From the NCBI GenBank assembly GCA_964347975.1, contig CAYGAY010000020.1:1-61645 (forward strand): 61,645 nt of DNA, written 5' to 3'. The DNA comes from Bin87 sp964347975 (GTDB taxonomy: Bacteria > Chloroflexota > Dehalococcoidia > Lucifugimonadales > UBA3495). Position 1 is the stretch's first letter. Every line of letters begins with the position of its first letter. A program made the translations under genes and the position numbers. Below the pieces are notes generated by a model. That model saw only the letters and a list, made by a program, of their open reading frames with translations, searched no databases and was not told the DNA's origin. This document shows, one piece after another, positions 45,048-53,987 of this stretch.

Positions 45048-45827
45048 CTAAATCAACTGGGCTGGCGTGAAGATGCCTTCCATGTCCTCTTCTGTAGCAG
45101 GGCTCTTGGATGGCTGCCCCAAGTGTTCATCCATGAACCAATACACCTGCTTGAGATGATGTGTGCTGTGGCTCAGGATGATGTTCAACAACTCCAGGAC
45201 CGTGACTTCTCCGCCGTAGTGAGCGGGCACTACCCGGTCGAAGCCTTCGTTGTCGCCACTGTTCAGGAAGTCCGCAATGCCGTCCGCCACCTTTTCGGCA
45301 TACGCCGAGATGTCATCCGGCTTTTGCAGGTGCGCCAGGCTCTCCTTGCACGCCCTCATGTCCTCGGTACTCATGGAGCCGCGGGTCCGGCTGGTGTAGG
45401 CCAGTTCCGGGAACGAAACGATATGCACCAGGGTATCCCGAAGCAACTCAGGACGCCACTGCACCGGCTGGGCCAGTTGCTCATCACTCAGCTCGCAGGT
45501 GGCGCGGGCCGCGGCCCCCAGGATGCGGCGGTATTTGTCGGCCAGCCACGCGGTGCGACCGGATAGGTCAATGGGGGCATCGGCCAATCCCAGCGCCGGG
45601 ATGAGCTTCTTGGGGTAGTACCCGATGATGACCTCGGTTCCATCGATGATGGTTACCGGGGCAGACAGAACGCCGCGCGTCTTGAGATCTTCCCGGGCCG
45701 CTTCGTCGGTCAGCAAGTCGTGGTGCTCATACTGAACACCGTTGGACGCCAGAAACTCCTCCAGCGTCCGGCAGCTGAATCAACCAGGGTTGGTATAGAC
45801 GTGTACTTCCCTTACTTGCGTAGTCAT
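45048..45827 (-). CDS. Selenocysteine-containing glutaredoxin-DinB fusion (UGA read as Sec)
   Basis: An ATG at 45827 (GGGAG eight bases upstream) opens MTTQVREVHVYTNPG, meets TGA at codon 16, and continues FSCRTLEEFLASNGVQYEHH. Restoring Sec gives YTxPxUxxC, the glutaredoxin active site with Sec in place of the first Cys and Cys19 as partner. A bacterial SECIS-like hairpin lies just downstream of the TGA. The glutaredoxin fold ends with cis-Pro56 (SAPVTIIDG) and is followed from about residue 85 by a DinB-like four-helix domain (ILSHSTHHLKQVYWFMDEHL). The 259-residue protein would be cytosolic. Without Sec only a truncated 222-residue frame is left. Confidence 0.82.
45744..45782 (-). promoter_or_regulatory. 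Bacterial SECIS-like hairpin for Sec insertion
   Basis: After the TGA at 45782-45780, the arms GGACGC (45769-45764) and GCGTCC (45749-45744) form a 6-bp stem. The inner bases can extend the pairing, partly through G-U pairs, to a small apical loop starting with G residues about 21 bases after the UGA. This fits the bSECIS consensus (apical-loop G 16-37 bases after UGA). Confidence 0.65.
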
Positions 45828-45847
45828 TGTTTCACTCCCGATTGGGG

Positions 45848-47386
45848 TTATTCGCCGGCGCGGAACCAGTCGGACTTGCGCTCGGCAATCATTATGGTCG
45901 TGCAGTTAGTGTTGGCGCGAATGCAGTCGGGCATCACCGAGGCATCGGCCACGTGCAGATTTTCCAACCCGTGGACCCGGCAATGCTGGTCGACCACGGC
46001 CATGGGGTCGTCGGCATTGCCAATCTTGCAGGTGCCGGAGATGTGCTGTGAGGTGCTGACCGTGCGCCGGAGCCAGTCGTTCAACGCTTCGTCGCTTTCC
46101 AGGTCGGCCGGCAACGGGTCCAATAATTCGTCGGCGACGTCCCGGTAGTGTTCGCTGTCCAGCAGATTGACGCACAGTCGCACCGCTTCGCGCATCCGCG
46201 AAAGGTCGAATTCCTGCTGGAAGTAATTGTAGTTCAACGCCGGCTGTTCGTGGGGGTCGGCGCTGGCCAGTTGCAGACGGCCGGAGCCGACCGCTAACTC
46301 CAGAATGCAGGTGAAACGGATGCCCTCGGCCTCCAGCGGGTCGCCGGCGATGGGCGACGAGAAGGACGACTGCATGATCTGGATGTCGTTGCGCAGGTGG
46401 CTGCCGGAGGCCGTGTAGCGCAGGCAGACCTGGGTGCGCGGCGCCGACGGGTCCAGCGGGAAATCGTCCTTCACCTTCACGGGAACACGGATGTTGGGAT
46501 GGTCGCGCAGGTTCTGGCCCACGCCGGGCAACTCGTGAACCACCGGGATTCCCATTTCCCGCAGGTGCTCCGCCGGCCCTACGCCGGACAGCAACAGCAA
46601 CTGCGGCGACGCAATTGCCCCGGAACTCAGGATGATGTCCTCCGCCTCGACCGTGAACACCTCGCCGCCGCTCTCCACTTCGACGCCCACGGCCCGCTTG
46701 CCCTCGAACAGGATCCGACGGCAGGTCACGTTGGGGCGGATGGTGAGGTTGAGCCGGTGCCGCGCCTCCCGCAGGTAGGTTATGGAGGTGCTCATCCGGA
46801 CGCCATTGGGGTTGTTCATGGGAACGGGCCCGACGCCACCGGACTCCGGATGGTTCATGTCCGGATCGTGGGGATGGCCGGCATCGCGGCAGGCGTTCCA
46901 GAAGGCGACCTGAGCGGGCAGCCAGTCCTCCTGACGGTGGCGGCGCACCGGTATGGGGCCGGTGTTGCCGTGGAAGTCGTCGGAGATGTCCATGTCCGTT
47001 TCCATCTTGCGGAAATATGGCAGGCAATCGGTGAACTTCCATTCATCGTTGCCCATAGCGGCCCAGGCGTCGTAGTCTTCCGGCACCCCGCGCAGCAGCA
47101 CCTGGCCGTTGATGGCGGAGGAACCGCCCACCACTTTGCCGCGAGGCACCGGCATGGGATTGGCCTGGCCGGGGTTCTGCGCCCAGAAGGTCCAGTTGTG
47201 CGGCGCGTTCACCGCGGAGGCGGTCTGGTCGTATCCGTATTTCAAATCGTCGGGATACAGCTCGAAATCGGGATAGTCCGGCCCGGCTTCCAGCAGTAGC
47301 ACCGAGCGGTCCGGGTCTTCCGTGAGCCGCGCCGCCATCGTGCAGCCGGCGGAACCAGCGCCGATTATGATTACGTCGTACTTCAT
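45848..47386 (-). CDS. GMC family oxidoreductase (choline dehydrogenase-like)
   Basis: The protein has 512 residues. It has the FAD motif DVIIIGAGSAGCTMAARLTE, GGSSAINGQVLLRG (GMC signature 1), SSGAIASPQLLLLSGVGPAE (GMC signature 2) and a C-terminal catalytic region with SQHISGTCKIGNAD (His) and RANTNCTTIMIAER. It would oxidise an alcohol with FAD, passing electrons to oxygen or an acceptor. GGAGGAG lies eight bases before the ATG. The gene lies just upstream of the selenoprotein on the same strand, so the two may be co-transcribed. Confidence 0.93.
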   Translation of the reverse strand: MKYDVIIIGAGSAGCTMAARLTEDPDRSVLLLEAGPDYPDFELYPDDLKYGYDQTASAVNAPHNWTFWAQNPGQANPMPVPRGKVVGGSSAINGQVLLRGVPEDYDAWAAMGNDEWKFTDCLPYFRKMETDMDISDDFHGNTGPIPVRRHRQEDWLPAQVAFWNACRDAGHPHDPDMNHPESGGVGPVPMNNPNGVRMSTSITYLREARHRLNLTIRPNVTCRRILFEGKRAVGVEVESGGEVFTVEAEDIILSSGAIASPQLLLLSGVGPAEHLREMGIPVVHELPGVGQNLRDHPNIRVPVKVKDDFPLDPSAPRTQVCLRYTASGSHLRNDIQIMQSSFSSPIAGDPLEAEGIRFTCILELAVGSGRLQLASADPHEQPALNYNYFQQEFDLSRMREAVRLCVNLLDSEHYRDVADELLDPLPADLESDEALNDWLRRTVSTSQHISGTCKIGNADDPMAVVDQHCRVHGLENLHVADASVMPDCIRANTNCTTIMIAERKSDWFRAGE

Positions 47387-47464
47387 TCCGCTACTCCTCC
47401 CAGGAGAAAATGACGTATGAGTATGCGCCCGATTATCGCCGCTAACGGCGTCGCCGGCAAGGGA

Positions 47465-47686
47465 TTACGGTCTATCCGGGCGATTCTGCCCGGACCAGAG
47501 GTATGGAATATCGTAAGAAACCGGGCCAAGGTTACCAGAAGCGCGAGCAGCACGGAACAACTCCTGGTAGCGTTTCAATCTGGCCTCCGGATCAGGATAC
47601 GAGTGCCATTCGCCCTGCTCGAAGGACGCTAGCATCTCTTGCTCCTCTTCATCATACAGGTCAGGGTCCAAATTCAGCCTGGTCAT
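47465..47686 (-). CDS. CopG/RHH-type antitoxin-like protein, probably truncated
   Basis: The protein has 73 residues. Its first half (DEEEQEMLASFEQGEWHSYP, then ARLKRYQELFRAARASG) matches the N-terminal part of antitoxins that pair with HGVSF-type toxins. The family's C-terminal ribbon-helix-helix domain (usually KDKRINIRISxxD) is replaced by an unrelated NLGPVSYDIPYLWSG tail. It starts at ATG overlapping the toxin's stop by one base. It may still neutralise the toxin but not bind DNA. Confidence 0.55.
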   Translation of the reverse strand: MTRLNLDPDLYDEEEQEMLASFEQGEWHSYPDPEARLKRYQELFRAARASGNLGPVSYDIPYLWSGQNRPDRP

Positions 47687-47955
47687 TAGTTGCCTCCTGC
47701 CTGCCGTAAATAGTCCCGGGTGGCCTTGCGGCTCGGGTAAAGGGTTTTCAAAAAGACGCCGGTTTCGTGTTCAACATAAGGGACTACATAAGCGTAACCT
47801 CTAACATTGACTACGAAAAGACACTGACCCGGGTACCGTTCCTGATTAGGATGCTCCAAGTCGGCCAGTACGTTGCCTCGCTCGACTTGAGACGCTACAT
47901 TGTCAAAGGACACCCCATGCCGTACCCGCACGCTTCGCCCTTTCCGTGATTCCAT
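47686..47955 (-). CDS. BrnT-like / HPNQ-type toxin
   Basis: The protein has 89 residues from the ATG at 47955. It shows HGVSFDNVASQVERGNVLAD, then EHPNQERYPGQCLFVVNV, GYAYVVPYVEHE and FLKTLYPSRKATRDYL, the pattern of BrnT-related toxins. Such toxins are RNases in type II modules. Toxin first, antitoxin second is the order here. The start could lie further upstream, as a longer frame is open, but that part has no similarity. Confidence 0.7.
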   Translation of the reverse strand: MESRKGRSVRVRHGVSFDNVASQVERGNVLADLEHPNQERYPGQCLFVVNVRGYAYVVPYVEHETGVFLKTLYPSRKATRDYLRQAGGN

Positions 47956-48097
47956 TGTACGCTCGGCATAATCGGCAGGCCACGATAATAAGCAGAGCTT
48001 GGAACACCGACTTACGCGTCGTCGCACTTGCAAAACTGTATCATGAGGTCGCTGCTGCCGGCGCGGTTCGGCGTCACTACAATGCTGCCTGGCCCAT

Positions 48098-48126
48098 TAG
48101 CCAAGTGAATACATTTGCGCTATACT
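48098..48126 (+). promoter_or_regulatory. Promoter for the first LLM oxidoreductase
   Basis: TAGCCA at 48098-48103, a 17-base spacer and TATACT at 48121-48126; a second TATACT lies at 48133-48138. A leader of about 100 bases follows, ending with AAGGAG before the ATG at 48236. Confidence 0.45.
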
Positions 48127-48235
48127 GCTGCCTATACTGACCCTTGGCGTTTTGGCGTGTTCCCTGTGCCGGCCCGCCACCACTTGACTCGAAATCGCTC
48201 CTCGCCTTGTACCCCTGCCGCAAAGGAGATTTGTC

Positions 48236-49420
48236 ATGCAGTTTGGTCTGCTTTACGAATGCCAGCGCCCCTTCCAGGGCACTGAAATTGATTGGAACGC
48301 CCTCTACAAGGAAACCCTGGAACAGTGCGAGCTGGCCGACCAGATGGGCTTCGACAACCTTTGGTTTGTCGAGCACCACTTCCTGACCGGTTTCTCCGGT
48401 TCGCCGGCCCAGGACGCCATCTTCGGCGCCCTCAGCCGCATCACCAAGCAGATCCGCATCGGCTACGGCGTCTGCATTCTGCCCTACCACCATCCCGTCC
48501 GCGTGGCCGAGCGCGTGGCTCTGCTGGACCAGCTTACCGACGGACGCATCGAGGTCGGCACCGGCCGCTCCAACGCCTACGAGCAGACCGGCCTGGGCGT
48601 TGATCCCCGCGAGACTCGCAACCTGTGGAACGAGTCCATCAATATGCTGCCCAAAATCTGGACGTCCGACGAGTACGAATACGAGGGCGAGAACTGGAGC
48701 GTGCCCAAGCGCCGGGTGCTGCCCAAGACTTTCCAGCAGCCACATCCGCGGCTGTATCTGGCCTGCACTTCCGAGGACAGCTTCCGCCTGGCCGCCCAGA
48801 AGGGCATCGGCGTCCTGTCTTCCGCTTCCTACGCCGTGGAAGTGCTGAAGGAGAAGGTGCAGATTTACCGGGACGCCCTGAAGGACTGCGAACCCGTCGG
48901 CGAGTTCATCACCGAGTTCTGGGGCAACAACGTTCACGGCTTCTGCGACGATGATGACGATTACGCCAAGGAACTGGCCGCTGAGTCCATGAAGACCTTC
49001 TTCGGCCCGGACAAGCCCTACATCGCCGGCCGCATCGGGGCCTATGAAGAATTGCTGGAAGCCTGGGGCGGCGTTCCCGACCACCTGTCGGCGGACTTCA
49101 GCCGCTGGCTGCGCCAATCCGACGAGGAGCACCAGCAGTTGGCCCAGGATGTTGGCCTGTCGCTGGACGCCGGCCCCGGCGCCGCCCGCGCCGCCATCGC
49201 CCAGCTGGACGGCAAAACCCTGTCCGACCGCGGCGTGATCATTGCCGGCAACCCTGAGTCCTGTATCAAGACCTGCCAGATGTACGAGGACATCGGCGTT
49301 GACCAGGTCATGCTGATCATGCAGACGGAAACCATCCCCCACGAGAAGGTCATGGGTTCCATCGAGAAATTCGGCAAGGAAGTCATCCCGGCCTTCCGGA
49401 ACGGCAACGGATCCAAGTAG
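48236..49420 (+). CDS. LLM class flavin-dependent oxidoreductase
   Basis: The protein has 394 residues with a luciferase-like TIM barrel. Visible are FGLLYECQRPF, ADQMGFDNLWFVEHHFLTGF with the conserved WFVEHH, IRIGYGVCILPYHHPVRVAE, and VALLDQLTDGRIEVGTGRSN. It would use reduced FMN (or F420) and oxygen on an aliphatic or aromatic substrate. Codon use is very biased (C/G at third positions) with a strong ribosome binding site, suggesting high expression. A hairpin terminator follows. Confidence 0.93.
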   Translation: MQFGLLYECQRPFQGTEIDWNALYKETLEQCELADQMGFDNLWFVEHHFLTGFSGSPAQDAIFGALSRITKQIRIGYGVCILPYHHPVRVAERVALLDQLTDGRIEVGTGRSNAYEQTGLGVDPRETRNLWNESINMLPKIWTSDEYEYEGENWSVPKRRVLPKTFQQPHPRLYLACTSEDSFRLAAQKGIGVLSSASYAVEVLKEKVQIYRDALKDCEPVGEFITEFWGNNVHGFCDDDDDYAKELAAESMKTFFGPDKPYIAGRIGAYEELLEAWGGVPDHLSADFSRWLRQSDEEHQQLAQDVGLSLDAGPGAARAAIAQLDGKTLSDRGVIIAGNPESCIKTCQMYEDIGVDQVMLIMQTETIPHEKVMGSIEKFGKEVIPAFRNGNGSK

Positions 49421-49468
49421 CCGAGACCGCATCAGCGCCTTAACGCGCCAACGTGCCTCGCCGGCACA

Positions 49469-49499
49469 GCAGGGGGCGGGTTTGAAGCCCGCCCCCTGC
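49469..49499. terminator. Hairpin terminator between the LLM genes
   Basis: The arms GCAGGGGGCGGGTTT and AAGCCCGCCCCCTGC pair over 15 positions with one G-T wobble. It is a close relative of the hairpin at 43997-44025. Confidence 0.55.
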
Positions 49500-49512
49500 G
49501 CATTCCAATGAG

Positions 49513-50517
49513 ATGAACCCGATGGTTGCACAATCCGGCAATCCGCCCGTCAAATTCAACGTCCGCGTCAACCAGTACCGCTACGAATACGACAACCTGT
49601 TGCGCATCTGGCAAGAGGCCGACCGGCTGGGCTATTACTCGGCCAGCCTGTTTGACTTGTTGACCACCGACGCTCTGGAATGCTGGACGACTTTGACGGC
49701 GCTGCTGGCTCAAACGGAGCGTATCCGTGCCGTGCCCATGGTGCTGGCCAACCACTACCGACATCCGGCGCTAACCGCCAAGATGACCGCCACGCTGGAC
49801 GTGATCAGCGGCGGGCGCGTCACCCTGGGCATCGGCGCCGGCGGCAGCCGCAGCGACACCCTGGCCGCCGGCCTGCCTTTTCCCTCCACCCGGGTGCGCT
49901 GCGAAATGCTGGAAGAGTCCGTCGCATTGATGCGCCGCCTTTGGACCGAGGACTCGGTCGATTTTCGCGGGCGGCATTACCGGCTAACCGGCGCGACCAG
50001 CCAACCCAAACCAACTCAAAATCCCCTTCCCATTCTGGTGGGCGGCCACGGCCCGCGTTATGTGCTGCCGATGATCGGGCGCACTGCCGACATCAGCAAC
50101 GTCGGTTCCAACGACACGGTGGACCAACATCGGGAATACGCCCGCATCATCATGCCGGCCGCCGAGGCCGCTGGCCGCGACCCGGCCAGCATCGAGCTGA
50201 CCCACAACGCCCACTGCGTCATCGCTCCCACGCAGCGAGAGTATGATCTGCTGGTCGCGCGGCTGGCGGAGCGAGCTGGCATGAGCGCCCCGGCATACCG
50301 CGCCGAGCGCCTTTGCAATACCTTGTCCGGCACTCCGGAGCAAATCTGCGAACGTATTGCTGAATACGTTGAGTACGGCATCCGGTACTTTTTCGTCGTC
50401 TTTGCAGACCCGGCGCCGACTGAGACGCTGCAGTTGTTCGCCGGTGCGGTGATGGCCCGGTTCGATGAGCGGACCGATTCTACGGGACGTGTTTCCACCC
50501 TTGATCCACCGGTGTAA
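49513..50517 (+). CDS. LLM class flavin-dependent oxidoreductase, second type
   Basis: The protein has 334 residues. It has VRVNQYRYEYDNLLRIWQEA, LGYYSASLFDLLTTDALEC, the strand RAVPMVLANHYRHPALTAKM and LDVISGGRVTLGIGAGGSRS, typical of F420- or FMN-dependent LLM proteins. It is only distantly related to the preceding LLM gene, so the two are not a simple tandem copy. The gene ends inside the convergent MFS gene by 38 bases, which is a long overlap for this compact window. Confidence 0.88.
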   Translation: MNPMVAQSGNPPVKFNVRVNQYRYEYDNLLRIWQEADRLGYYSASLFDLLTTDALECWTTLTALLAQTERIRAVPMVLANHYRHPALTAKMTATLDVISGGRVTLGIGAGGSRSDTLAAGLPFPSTRVRCEMLEESVALMRRLWTEDSVDFRGRHYRLTGATSQPKPTQNPLPILVGGHGPRYVLPMIGRTADISNVGSNDTVDQHREYARIIMPAAEAAGRDPASIELTHNAHCVIAPTQREYDLLVARLAERAGMSAPAYRAERLCNTLSGTPEQICERIAEYVEYGIRYFFVVFADPAPTETLQLFAGAVMARFDERTDSTGRVSTLDPPV

Positions 50518-51754
50518 CCGGAGCCTGCGATGGCGCCGGACGCGGCTCCCTGGTCCACAGATATGCGGCCATGCCGATGGCCGCGAAAACCGCCGCCCTT
50601 ATGTCAGCGTAACTGGACAAGGTGACCAAAAACGGCGCCCCCACCGCCGACAGTATCTGCGAGACGATGAGGTAAATCCCTAAAATGGTTGCGAACCTGT
50701 ATCGGCCGAAGTATGCCCCCAGCGCGGCGATGGACAGGGGTCGCACTCCGCCCGTTCCCATTCCCAAAAGCGCAGCAGCAATGAAGAAGAACCAGATGCC
50801 GTTGGCAACCAGCAAGGCCACCGCCGCCGCCAGGTGCAATGACGCGAACCAGAACAGGGCCCGGCGCAACGACAACCGGTGGCCCACGTATCCTCCGACG
50901 AGGATGAAGAGTACGTGTGTATATGTATATATGTTGCCTATCGCATCAAATTGGAGCGGATAGATATTCCTGGCAGTTACGTTAAGGATTGGACTGGCAA
51001 TGCCCAGGCAGGTCGTTGCCAGGGTTAACATCCAGAACTCCCGCGTGCGGATGGTTTCCCTCAAGGTATAATCGGGCGCTGTCTCATCGTCTGACGTTTC
51101 CATCCCGTCCGGATGTTCACCATACTGCTCGGGGCGGTTCCGCACGACGAATGCCAGTGGCACGCCGATGGCAAGGACCAGCACGGCAGTCCCCAGAACT
51201 GCCGGCTGACCGACCGGACCGGGCAATTGCTTTGCCAACGCCCCGGCGACCGCCACGCCGAACATCATTACCGCCATTGCCATCGCCCGTTGTCGCCGGA
51301 ACCAGTGGTTGACGGCGGTGACCGCCGGCAGGTACCCGCCCAGCGTTGATCCCAGAGTGACCAGAGGAGATACAACGTTTACGACCACCAAATGAGGCGA
51401 CAACCCGGCAACCAACAGCCCAATACCCACAAGCGGCAAACCGATCAGCATCGGTTTTTTGGAACCCCACTGGTCAACCACCGGTCCCACGACGAGAAGC
51501 AACAAACCAGCAACCATGCCAAACACGAGGTAAAAGAAAACGGCCGCCGACAGTCCTGTATAGGGCCAGCCAGCGGCGAAGGAAAACTCGGCATCGCTCC
51601 GGAACAACTCCAAGGTATATTGCGCAATCCCACCACTACCCGCAACCGCGATAATGAACCCGGCGATGGCTACCAGCCACCAGCCGTAGAACAGCCGGCG
51701 GCCGGTTCGGTTCGGCAGGGAGCTTTGAGGCTGGCTGTTAGTGTTATCAGCCAT
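50480..51754 (-). CDS. MFS transporter (second copy of a tandem pair)
   Basis: The protein has 424 residues with about twelve membrane helices. It opens with RLFYGWWLVAIAGFIIAVAG, the typical FYGW start of monocarboxylate/oxalate-formate-type MFS, then VDQWGSKKPMLIGLPL. It overlaps the next MFS gene by eight bases, and its 3' end overlaps the LLM gene on the other strand. It likely transports an organic acid; the substrate is inference. Confidence 0.88.
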   Translation of the reverse strand: MADNTNSQPQSSLPNRTGRRLFYGWWLVAIAGFIIAVAGSGGIAQYTLELFRSDAEFSFAAGWPYTGLSAAVFFYLVFGMVAGLLLLVVGPVVDQWGSKKPMLIGLPLVGIGLLVAGLSPHLVVVNVVSPLVTLGSTLGGYLPAVTAVNHWFRRQRAMAMAVMMFGVAVAGALAKQLPGPVGQPAVLGTAVLVLAIGVPLAFVVRNRPEQYGEHPDGMETSDDETAPDYTLRETIRTREFWMLTLATTCLGIASPILNVTARNIYPLQFDAIGNIYTYTHVLFILVGGYVGHRLSLRRALFWFASLHLAAAVALLVANGIWFFFIAAALLGMGTGGVRPLSIAALGAYFGRYRFATILGIYLIVSQILSAVGAPFLVTLSSYADIRAAVFAAIGMAAYLWTREPRPAPSQAPVTPVDQGWKHVP

Positions 51755-53018
51755 CCGTCGCCGTACCGTCTCCCCACTTGGCCGGACTCAACTGCGACGG
51801 CGAGAGGCGGGGGCTGCCCAGCATCAGGAACATTATCGACCCGACCGCACTCACCGCCGCGACCATGGCCAGGGCAAGCGTGAACGCGCCAGTTGCTGCA
51901 TCTGATGCCATCCCTATCAATACCGGCGCCAGGGCGGACATGATGCCGGTGAGCAGCATCGAGATGCCGGTTATCGTAGCGAAGTTGCGACGCCCGAAAT
52001 AGACGCCTCGGATGGCGATAGTCAGCGGGGTTGCGCCGCCGGACCCAATGCCTGCCAGGACGGCACCCAAGTAGAATATTGGGAGCGTATCGGAGAAGGC
52101 CCAAATACCGAGGGCAATGGATTGCAGGAATGTAAAGCCGAAAATAACCCGGCGGATGGGAGCGCGGTCGCCAAGCACGCCCCCCACCAGCATGAAAGGA
52201 ATGGACACGACCCTCTCCACCGGGAGCGCCAGACCCACTTCAAAAGCCGAGAACCCACGATCGTAGTACATTACCTGAGGCAGAAAGATCATCGCGTTGA
52301 TGATGATTGCCGAACTGGCGTTGCCTACGATGATGAGCCATAACGCCCGGGACCGCAGGGCCTCCCGCCACGTGTAGTCTGGCATTCGAGTCTCAGCGTC
52401 TTCTGCAATCCCGTCGGGGCGCTCGCCGCGGTCCTCCGGTCGGTTCACCACCAGCTTTGACAGCGGCCAGGCAATCACAAACAGCGCCACCCCTATTGCG
52501 GCCAACAGCCCCGCCGGCGTGTTGGATAATAGCCCTGCCGCAGGCTGGAGCGAAGTGATTGCCGCGGCACCCAGCATCACGACGGCTATGGCGGTGGCGC
52601 GACGGCGCTGGAACCAGTTGTTCACCGCTGCCGTTACCGGCAGTTGCGACCCGACGGCTCCGCCAACAACCAGCACAGCAATGGACAAATGAAACGCCGC
52701 CGTGATTTCCGCCCCGACGGACAGGATAGAACCGCCACCCAATCCCACCAGGCCCCACAACACCATGCGGCGCGCCCCCCACCGGTCAACGGCCCACCCA
52801 ACGAACGGCAGGAGTAGCGACGGCAATAGCTTGGCCGTCAACAGGAAAAGGAGCGCATCGCGCACACGCACAGCGTCGCCGGTGGTCTCCCGCCAATCGC
52901 GCACCAGAACATCGGCGATTGGCGGGAGACTCACTCCATCGCCGCCGATGGCGATGATGACCGCGCCTACCAGAACCAGCCGCCAGCCGTAAAACCTGCG
53001 CCGCTCCCTCCACTCCAC
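51747..53018 (-). CDS. MFS transporter (first copy of a tandem pair)
   Basis: The protein has 423 residues. The GTG at 53018 is preferred: GTAGGAGGTGA lies eight bases before it, and it gives the family start EWRERRRFYGWRLVLVGAVI. A longer frame from an ATG at 53051 would overlap the monophosphatase gene and lacks a good site. It has the loop VDRWGARRMVLWGLVGLG and the middle NNWFQRRRATAIAVVMLGAA shared with the second copy. The tandem pair may be two subunits or two transporters with related acids. Confidence 0.85.
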   Translation of the reverse strand: MEWRERRRFYGWRLVLVGAVIIAIGGDGVSLPPIADVLVRDWRETTGDAVRVRDALLFLLTAKLLPSLLLPFVGWAVDRWGARRMVLWGLVGLGGGSILSVGAEITAAFHLSIAVLVVGGAVGSQLPVTAAVNNWFQRRRATAIAVVMLGAAAITSLQPAAGLLSNTPAGLLAAIGVALFVIAWPLSKLVVNRPEDRGERPDGIAEDAETRMPDYTWREALRSRALWLIIVGNASSAIIINAMIFLPQVMYYDRGFSAFEVGLALPVERVVSIPFMLVGGVLGDRAPIRRVIFGFTFLQSIALGIWAFSDTLPIFYLGAVLAGIGSGGATPLTIAIRGVYFGRRNFATITGISMLLTGIMSALAPVLIGMASDAATGAFTLALAMVAAVSAVGSIMFLMLGSPRLSPSQLSPAKWGDGTATDG

Positions 53019-53035
53019 TCGACTCACCTCACCTC

Positions 53036-53869
53036 CTACATCCCCCGCCATGCGCTCCCGTCCGTCATCGTCAGGAATTGCTCCACCAACGTCGGGTTGG
53101 AGACGATCAGCCCCGGTGAGAAGAGCGTAGCCTCCTCCAGCGTCGCGCGATCCAGGACCTGCCCGCCGGCCTCCCGGGCCAGCAGGATACCCGAGGCGAT
53201 GTCCCAGGCCGACAGGCTGTGGTGAAAATACAGGTCGATACGCCCGCAGGCTGCGTAGGCCAGACTCATCGCGCTGGAACCCATCAGCCGGTATGCTTGA
53301 ACCTGCGGCCAGAGATCGCTGGCCATTTCCAGCAGCAGCTTGGCCTGACCGAAGTCGTAGCCCAAGTCGAACCCCAGCACCGCTTCGTCAATCTGTTGGC
53401 GGTCCGATACGCGCATTGGTTCACCGTTGAGGGTGGCGCCGTGCCCACGCCGGGCTGCGAACATCTCGTCACGCACCGGATCGTAGGTGACGCCGGCCAC
53501 CACGTCGCCGCCCGCCGCGATGGCGACCACCACGCAGAAATGGGGGATGCCTTCGGCAAAGTTCCGGGTTCCGTCGATAGGGTCCACCACCCACGTGTAG
53601 GGTGAAGATCCGGCCACCGGCGCCGATTCTTCGGACAGTATTCCGAACTCCGGATACTCTGCGCTCACATACTCCAGGATCAATCGTTCCGAGGCCAGGT
53701 CAGCATCCGTGACCACATTGGCCCGACCTTTCAGACTTACCTCAACGTCGCTGTGAAACCGCTCCATCACCAGCTCCCCGGCCCGGCGGGCCGCCGTCTC
53801 GCAGACTGACAACGCGGTTTCCCCCGAGTTGGACCTGGGCAATTCGTCAGCGGAGGGCAGATTGGGCAT
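53036..53869 (-). CDS. Inositol monophosphatase family protein
   Basis: The protein has 277 residues. It has ANVVTDADLASERLIL, EFGILSEES, WVVDPIDGTRNFAEGIPHF (metal site DPIDGT) and the C-terminal HHSLSAWDIASGILLAREAG with catalytic Asp. It removes phosphate from myo-inositol 1-phosphate or related sugar phosphates using magnesium. AGGAGG lies nine bases before the ATG. The MFS pair follows on the same strand, 17 bases on. Confidence 0.93.
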   Translation of the reverse strand: MPNLPSADELPRSNSGETALSVCETAARRAGELVMERFHSDVEVSLKGRANVVTDADLASERLILEYVSAEYPEFGILSEESAPVAGSSPYTWVVDPIDGTRNFAEGIPHFCVVVAIAAGGDVVAGVTYDPVRDEMFAARRGHGATLNGEPMRVSDRQQIDEAVLGFDLGYDFGQAKLLLEMASDLWPQVQAYRLMGSSAMSLAYAACGRIDLYFHHSLSAWDIASGILLAREAGGQVLDRATLEEATLFSPGLIVSNPTLVEQFLTMTDGSAWRGM

Positions 53870-53971
53870 TGGTACGCCTCCTGGGCGGCCGAGGATTGCG
53901 GGACGGCGCAGTCTAGCACCGGGCGCGGGTCAGCTACAAGCGCGAGGATAGCGTCCAAAGTCCCGCGATCC

Positions 53972-53980
53972 TGTTATACT
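53972..53980 (+). promoter_or_regulatory. Extended -10 promoter of a leaderless Nudix gene
   Basis: TGTTATACT is an extended -10 (TGn then TATACT), ending only seven bases before the GTG at 53988. The transcript would start at or within a base of the start codon, so translation is probably leaderless. No -35 is evident. Confidence 0.6.
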
Positions 53981-53987
53981 GCGGGGC

